62,798 nt of DNA from JAXDJJ01 sp034665745 (GTDB lineage Bacteria; Actinomycetota; CADDZG01; WHSQ01), in contig JAXDJJ010000006.1 of the NCBI GenBank assembly GCA_034665745.1, positions 1 through 62,798 on the forward strand. The letters are read 5' to 3'. Of this stretch, positions 58,601-62,798 are shown in pieces. Numbering within the stretch: the stretch's first letter is position 1; each line of letters opens with the position of its first letter. A model generated the notes under the pieces. It saw only the letters and a program-made list of their open reading frames with translations, was not told where the DNA came from and did not search any database. Both the position numbers and the translations under genes were made by a program.

Positions 58601-59914
58601 ATGGCAGCTAGAGAGTCGAACAGTGGGCATGTGCAGCCGAGTCGTCGGGTCGCGGAACTCTTTGCCGGAGTCGGGGGATTCCGACTGGGTCTCGAGGGTC
58701 TCAACAACCCCCGGTGGCCGGGTTGGGATGGATCCGAGGGCGCCGGGTGGAACGTTGTGTGGTCGAACCAGTGGGAGCCCGGAACGAAGACCCAGCACGC
58801 GTCAGATTGTTACATGCGGAATTTCGGAGACGAGGGACACGATTGCGCTGACATAGCCGAGGTTGTCCGCTCGGCACAGAAAGGCGAGCGCGAAATCCCT
58901 GATTTCGATCTGCTTGTTGGTGGCTTTCCTTGCCAGGACTATTCGGTTGCAAAGGTTCTCAGTCAGGCAGCCGGAATACAGGGGACGAAAGGTGCCCTGT
59001 GGTGGGAGATCTACAAACTCCTTGAACTGAAGCGACCCTCGTACGTCATCCTCGAGAACGTCGATCGGCTTCTCAAGTCCCCTGCGCAGCAACGGGGTCG
59101 AGATTTCGCAGTGATTCTCTGGTGTCTGCACTCGTTGGGTTACTTCGTGGAATGGCGCGTCGTGAACGCTGCGGATTATGGATTTCCTCAGCGGCGTCGT
59201 CGGGTGTTCATCGTTGCCCAAAAAGTCGAGACGAGCGAGATGACAGAACCTCACGGTTGGTTGACTAGTGACGGCGTACTTGCACGAGCTCTGCCGGTCC
59301 AACCTCAGCTTGCGTCAACAATCTTTCGCTTGGATGACTACATTCCCCGCCGGGTCAAGCTCGTTCAGAGTGAACTCGCCGCGCTCAGTGAGTCTTTCGG
59401 GGTCGGCGACACGAAGAGCCGCTTCCTCACGGCAGGCGTGATGTGGAAAGGGGAGGTTCATACCCTTCAAGCTCAACCCATCAAGGAACCTGCAACACCA
59501 CTCGGTGAGATCTTGCTACCGGTTAACCAAGTCCCGAAACAGTTCTTCATCCCGCAGGAGCAGATGGAACGGTGGACCTACCTCAAAGGATCGAAGAAGG
59601 AACCACGAAACGGGAGAGATGGGTTCACGTACTTCTATAACGAGGGGCCGGTCGCATTCCCAGAGCCTCTAGACCAGCCGTCCCGCACGATTTTGACGGG
59701 TGAAGGCGGAGTCAGCCCCTCGCGTTTCAAGCATGTGGTGAAGCAAGGTCGGCGGTACCGGCGTTTGACCCCAGTCGAGCTAGAGCGATTGAACGGTTTC
59801 CCTGATGGCTGGACCGAAGGGATGCCGGATGCCAGACGCGCTTTCATGATGGGAAATGCATTGGTCGTCGGTCTAGTTAATCGGATTGGGAAGGCGATGG
59901 CAGGGGCTAGGTAG
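58601..59914 (+). CDS. C5-cytosine DNA methyltransferase
   Basis: A 437-residue type II-style methyltransferase. Motif I ELFAGVGGFRLGL (about 19-31), motif IV GGFPCQDYS with catalytic Cys111, motif VI ENVDRLL (about 152), motif VIII QRRRRVF (about 197-203), motif IX RRLTPVELERLNGFPDGW, and motif X MMGNALVVGLV. The target-recognition region lies about 215-375. ATG 58601 with SD GGAAGG; GTG 58598 is an alternative. Its end overlaps the convergent unknown gene by eight bases. Confidence 0.9.
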   Translation: MAARESNSGHVQPSRRVAELFAGVGGFRLGLEGLNNPRWPGWDGSEGAGWNVVWSNQWEPGTKTQHASDCYMRNFGDEGHDCADIAEVVRSAQKGEREIPDFDLLVGGFPCQDYSVAKVLSQAAGIQGTKGALWWEIYKLLELKRPSYVILENVDRLLKSPAQQRGRDFAVILWCLHSLGYFVEWRVVNAADYGFPQRRRRVFIVAQKVETSEMTEPHGWLTSDGVLARALPVQPQLASTIFRLDDYIPRRVKLVQSELAALSESFGVGDTKSRFLTAGVMWKGEVHTLQAQPIKEPATPLGEILLPVNQVPKQFFIPQEQMERWTYLKGSKKEPRNGRDGFTYFYNEGPVAFPEPLDQPSRTILTGEGGVSPSRFKHVVKQGRRYRRLTPVELERLNGFPDGWTEGMPDARRAFMMGNALVVGLVNRIGKAMAGAR

Positions 59915-60680
59915 GGGACAACGCTGGGAACCATCGTCGCGCAGTGGGCGGTGTTATTGGAGCCATCCCTCTCCGGCTTGCCATTGCTCCTCCAAATTTG
60001 ACCACCGTGGCACCCGGTTTCTCCAATAGGACCGCAATCAGGTGTGCACAGGTTGTCAAATTGTTGCGCCGTCCGATTCCCCCCTTGATCCGATGGATGC
60101 CTGTTCCGGGACTCTTTCTTTCTGCCAGGCCGTAGTACTTGACGTCTTCATTGAGTGATACGGCCTCGATGAGATGAAGGAAAACGCGGACGGGGATTAG
60201 CTGCCCTGCAGCCGTTTCAACAGTGGGTGTTTGTGCCTCGATGAGAGACATCACCCTCTCGGGGGGCTCGAAGCGCCACCCGGTGTTTGCTTGAACGTGG
60301 TCGAGCATGTATGCCGCGCGGAATAAGAGACAAGCGATCAGCTCAACGGCGTCTTTCTCCCCAGCTTTCGAGAAATCCTCAATTTCTTTCCAGATCTCCC
60401 CAAAGGTCGGAGTGAAGGGGATCCTTTGATCCTTTAAGTAGGCACCCGGAAGCATGTCGTTGGGGTTGAATTTCTCACCGCTGAAGTCAAACTCCTTGCC
60501 GGGTTTTTCTACTCGAACGGAGTGAGAGTCAAACGTAGACACCACCGTGGTTTCTCGGTCTTGAAACGAGGCGCCAATCTTCCAGGCGATGGCTTCGTTG
60601 ATGGCCTCCGCTCGTTGCTGCAGGCTGTTCGCACCGATATGTCCGACCGGCAGACAGAGTTCTGGAAACCTCGGATTCAT
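59907..60680 (-). CDS. Unknown protein beside the C5 methyltransferase, possible restriction enzyme
   Basis: A 257-residue protein. Visible: DSHSVRVEKPGKEFDFSGEKFNPND, a helical middle, and a Lys/Arg-rich end (NEDVKYYGLAERKSPGTGIHRIKGGIGRRNNLTTCAHLI). I do not recognise a nuclease family with certainty; the tail-to-tail overlap with the methyltransferase suggests its cognate endonuclease. ATG 60680 has TATGGT with a six-base spacer; the frame stays open upstream to a TTG at 60845, which would overlap the excalibur gene. Confidence 0.55.
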   Translation of the reverse strand: MNPRFPELCLPVGHIGANSLQQRAEAINEAIAWKIGASFQDRETTVVSTFDSHSVRVEKPGKEFDFSGEKFNPNDMLPGAYLKDQRIPFTPTFGEIWKEIEDFSKAGEKDAVELIACLLFRAAYMLDHVQANTGWRFEPPERVMSLIEAQTPTVETAAGQLIPVRVFLHLIEAVSLNEDVKYYGLAERKSPGTGIHRIKGGIGRRNNLTTCAHLIAVLLEKPGATVVKFGGAMASRRGMAPITPPTARRWFPALSPT

Positions 60681-60686
60681 CCGAAG

Positions 60687-60692
60687 ACCATA
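60687..60692 (-). promoter_or_regulatory. -10 box (TATGGT) deciding the start at 60680
   Basis: TATGGT on the minus strand, spacer cttcgg, ATG 60680; supports a leaderless start for the unknown gene. Confidence 0.45.
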
Positions 60693-60834
60693 GCCAGTTG
60701 GTTGGATTGAAGCGAGCAGTCCGGGTTCGAAGATTGCATTTCTTGTGACGGAGCCTCTGCAGGGCAAGCAAACTGCGTACAGACTGGCCGCCCCCCTTCG
60801 CAGTTCAGTTGAGGCCGGAAGACGAAGGGGAGAG

Positions 60835-61089
60835 ATGCTTCGCAATCGCGTGGTTGTTCTTGCAGTGATTGGAGCCCTGGGGGCAGTGCCCCTGACAACA
60901 CCGGACGCTTCAGCTCATAACCGAGGAAGGCACTGCACGCCGGGCTACAACCCCTGTTTGCACCCAGCTTCGGATTATGACTGTGCCGGGGGCAGTGGAA
61001 ACGGTCCTAAGTACACGGGCAGAGTGCGAGTGACGGGGTCCGATCCGTACGGACTCGACTCCGATAACGACGGCTGGGGTTGCGAATAG
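60835..61089 (+). CDS. Secreted excalibur-like protein
   Basis: An 84-residue exported protein: signal peptide (LRNRVVVLAVIGALGAVPLTTPDASA), Cys-rich middle (HCTPGYNPCLHPASDYDC) and an excalibur-type acidic end (SDPYGLDSDNDGWGCE) resembling a calcium-binding DxDxDG loop. SD GAAGGGGAGAG precedes ATG 60835. In larger proteins this domain accompanies nucleases; here it stands alone. A hairpin follows. Confidence 0.78.
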   Translation: MLRNRVVVLAVIGALGAVPLTTPDASAHNRGRHCTPGYNPCLHPASDYDCAGGSGNGPKYTGRVRVTGSDPYGLDSDNDGWGCE

Positions 61090-61099
61090 GGCTGAAGGA

Positions 61100-61131
61100 A
61101 GGTGAAGGTCAGATCCATCGATCCTTCACCT
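61100..61131 (+). terminator. Hairpin after excalibur gene
   Basis: AGGTGAAGG (61100-61108) and CCTTCACCT (61123-61131) around a 14-base loop; no T-run follows. Confidence 0.45.
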
Positions 61132-61195
61132 CACCTGTAATGAGGTAAGGGTGCAGAAAGGCAGCCCCCAGCACATCCTTCCTGAGCGCGGAAAC

Positions 61196-61201
61196 TACAC
61201 T
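61196..61201 (+). promoter_or_regulatory. -10 box (TACACT), leaderless DUF4352 gene
   Basis: TACACT, seven-base spacer tcccaac, GTG 61209; no SD. Confidence 0.5.
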
Positions 61202-61208
61202 TCCCAAC

Positions 61209-61742
61209 GTGGAAGAGAAGGAGGTGACCGCCGAGTCGCCATCGGGTGCCCAAGATGTAATCCAATCACTACCCAGAAAGATTTTGGATTACGTGCTCGT
61301 GACCGCAGTGGTCGGAGGAGCCACGCTGCTGCTCAAGGCTGCTTTCGTCATACCTGTTGTAAGCGTGGGAGAACCCTTTGACATCGACTCATTCAAGTAC
61401 ACCGTGACCGACCTTGAGTGTGGATTGGAAACTCTTGGTGAGGGCTCTTCCACCACCACAGCTCAGGGCGACTACTGCAAAATTGACTTCCAATCTGCGA
61501 ACACCTCAAATGTAAACGGTCGACCATTCCATGATTGGACGCTCGTCCTTGCTAATGGGCAGCGTTTCAACGCCGATTCCCAATGGGACGGATTCTTCAT
61601 GAAAGATATCTTCCCTGGCAATTTCACTGAAGGTATGGTCGCCTTCGACATTCCCGAGAACAGTCAGCCAGATCATCTTTATCTCGAAGGCGAAGTCAAG
61701 TTCCCTTTCCCCATTCGGGACCGGGTCAACGTCAGTCTCTAG
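61209..61742 (+). CDS. DUF4352-like membrane-anchored protein
   Basis: A 177-residue protein: short acidic N-terminus, one TM helix (ILDYVLVTAVVGGATLLLKAAFVIPVV), then an extracellular immunoglobulin-like DUF4352 domain (FKYTVTDLECGLETLG ... GDYCKIDFQSANTSNVNGRPF, NGQRFNADSQWDG, FDIPENSQPDHLYLEG) with two Cys that may pair. Function of the family is unclear. Confidence 0.72.
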   Translation: MEEKEVTAESPSGAQDVIQSLPRKILDYVLVTAVVGGATLLLKAAFVIPVVSVGEPFDIDSFKYTVTDLECGLETLGEGSSTTTAQGDYCKIDFQSANTSNVNGRPFHDWTLVLANGQRFNADSQWDGFFMKDIFPGNFTEGMVAFDIPENSQPDHLYLEGEVKFPFPIRDRVNVSL

Positions 61743-61837
61743 GTGGTGTCCCTTTGCCAGCATTGATTTCGTCTCATTAATCATTTGCTACACCGATTCC
61801 GCCAAGGTCTCAGACCGGATGTAGTTAAGGGGCGACC

Positions 61838-62653
61838 ATGGATTCCTCAGTGGATGAAGATTCAGTTGCCCAAGGGCCTTCCAAGCTCTATCACTACACG
61901 CGCCAGCAAGGCCTACTGGGGATAGCAGAGTCAAGCGCTATCTGGGCAAGTAAGATTCAGTACTTCAACGATCAATCGGAGTTTCATCTAGCCCTAGACC
62001 TCGCAGTTGAGCTGTGCAGAGCGGCGGGGTCAATCTTCTCGGATTCAATGATTCGAGACATCGAGTCCATGCGTTTCGCCAACATCTTTGTTGTTTCTTT
62101 GTCCGCCGAACCCGATCTCCTGAGCCAGTGGCGGGCCTATGGTGAACCGGGCGATGCCTATTCTGTCGGCCTAGATTTCGATGCGATCCAGGCGATCGCA
62201 GACCTAGGCAACTGGCAGCTTCTCGAGTGCATATATGACGCCCAGGATCATCACGATGCAGTCAGTGACCTCATTACGCGGCATCTCCAGGGTGCAGCTG
62301 ACGATGGATCGGTAAGACCCAGCTTTCTTGAGGAAATATCTGCCGTGGCAGTGTCCGCGAAGCATCCAAGTTTCATGGAGGAGCGTGAGTGGCGACTTGT
62401 GTCAGGAATCATGGATGAAAAGCGTTCGCCTTTTCATTTTCGGGGAGGCCGCTACACGCTCATCCCCTATATGGAGTTCCCTGTGGCAGTCGAGACCGAG
62501 GATGGATCCGAGACAATAGAGGCCTTCAAAGAAGTAATCGTTGGGCCTTCGCCCTATCCGGAGCTAAGCATCCAATCTTGCGCAGGCATGCTCAGACATT
62601 TTGGGATCGTGGGAGACGTCAGACGCTCTGAATCAACCTTTCGAGCTTGGTAG
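61838..62653 (+). CDS. DUF2971 family protein
   Basis: A 271-residue soluble protein with the DUF2971 landmarks: KLYHYTRQQGLLGIAESSAIWASKIQYFNDQSEF at the N-terminus, LSAEPDLLSQWRAYGEPGDAYSVGLDF in the middle, and FMEEREWRLV later. The HYT ... S-x-x-x-x-ND-x-x-E ... LS-WR-YG set suggests a conserved active or binding site. The family occurs often in accessory islands; its activity is not established. ATG 61838 follows AAGGGG. The 145 bases after it to the window end hold no gene I can support. Confidence 0.78.
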   Translation: MDSSVDEDSVAQGPSKLYHYTRQQGLLGIAESSAIWASKIQYFNDQSEFHLALDLAVELCRAAGSIFSDSMIRDIESMRFANIFVVSLSAEPDLLSQWRAYGEPGDAYSVGLDFDAIQAIADLGNWQLLECIYDAQDHHDAVSDLITRHLQGAADDGSVRPSFLEEISAVAVSAKHPSFMEEREWRLVSGIMDEKRSPFHFRGGRYTLIPYMEFPVAVETEDGSETIEAFKEVIVGPSPYPELSIQSCAGMLRHFGIVGDVRRSESTFRAW

Positions 62654-62798
62654 GTCCTTACCTATCGGACCAACCTGCTTGTCCTGCTTTTCAACACGTC
62701 CGCTAGTTGCAACGGGATCGGATGTTAGTCCGTTAGATCCAACTGTCGCAACTGATACGAGATAGTCACGTCCCTGAACAATTCCCCTGAACTCGAAC

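Noticed and set aside
1..62798. CRISPR arrays, insertion sequences, rRNA, tRNA and riboswitches
   Set aside because: No regularly spaced repeats, transposase genes, or conserved RNA elements could be recognised on either strand.

Overview
The window is high-GC, densely coded bacterial DNA with mostly actinobacterial traits: DUF3151 and TIGR03083/DinB-type proteins, three F420-type redox proteins (two Ddn-like, one Fno-like), and many genes whose start codon lies only 6-7 bases after a TANNNT -10 box (leaderless mRNAs). The phylum is an inference from gene content; no rRNA, tRNA or other phylogenetic marker is present. No gene-free stretch exceeds about 300 bases once starts are corrected.

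Layout. 1-7.3 kb: the end of an EEP-fold nuclease/phosphatase, a secreted M14 carboxypeptidase, a desaturase with its TetR regulator and a palindromic operator, an XRE regulator facing a tiny Cys/His protein across a large dyad element, and small membrane and lipoprotein genes. 7.4-11.6 kb: an MMPL exporter and a secreted copper-radical oxidase of the galactose/glyoxal oxidase type.

11.6-24 kb and 38.8-44.8 kb are the functional core: three complete spermidine/putrescine-type ABC transporters (potA-potD-potB-potC order each time) with two class III aminotransferases, an aldehyde dehydrogenase, a PuuR-like XRE-cupin regulator and a PuuB-like FAD oxidase. Together these can import polyamines or related amines and convert them through an aminoaldehyde and GABA towards succinate semialdehyde. 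gabT-potADBC is on the minus strand; aldH, the second potADBC and the third potADBC-puuR-puuB are on the plus strand.

24-38.7 kb and 44.8-55.1 kb hold mixed housekeeping and envelope genes: MFS exporter, PAC2 protein, PepF-type peptidase, LysE-like exporter, secreted trypsin-like protease, three secreted LVIVD/beta-propeller proteins, a GAF protein, a serine/glycine nonapeptide-repeat protein, Ddn-like proteins, an SDR, a crotonase, a patatin lipase and a PlsC-like acyltransferase with an altered active site.

55.2 kb to the end looks like an acquired island of lower GC: a translationally coupled three-gene cassette of unknown function, a BglII/BstYI-type endonuclease coupled to a zinc-ribbon protein, a Mig-like mismatch DNA glycosylase next to a C5-cytosine methyltransferase, an unknown gene overlapping the methyltransferase tail to tail (possible partner nuclease), and excalibur, DUF4352 and DUF2971 proteins.
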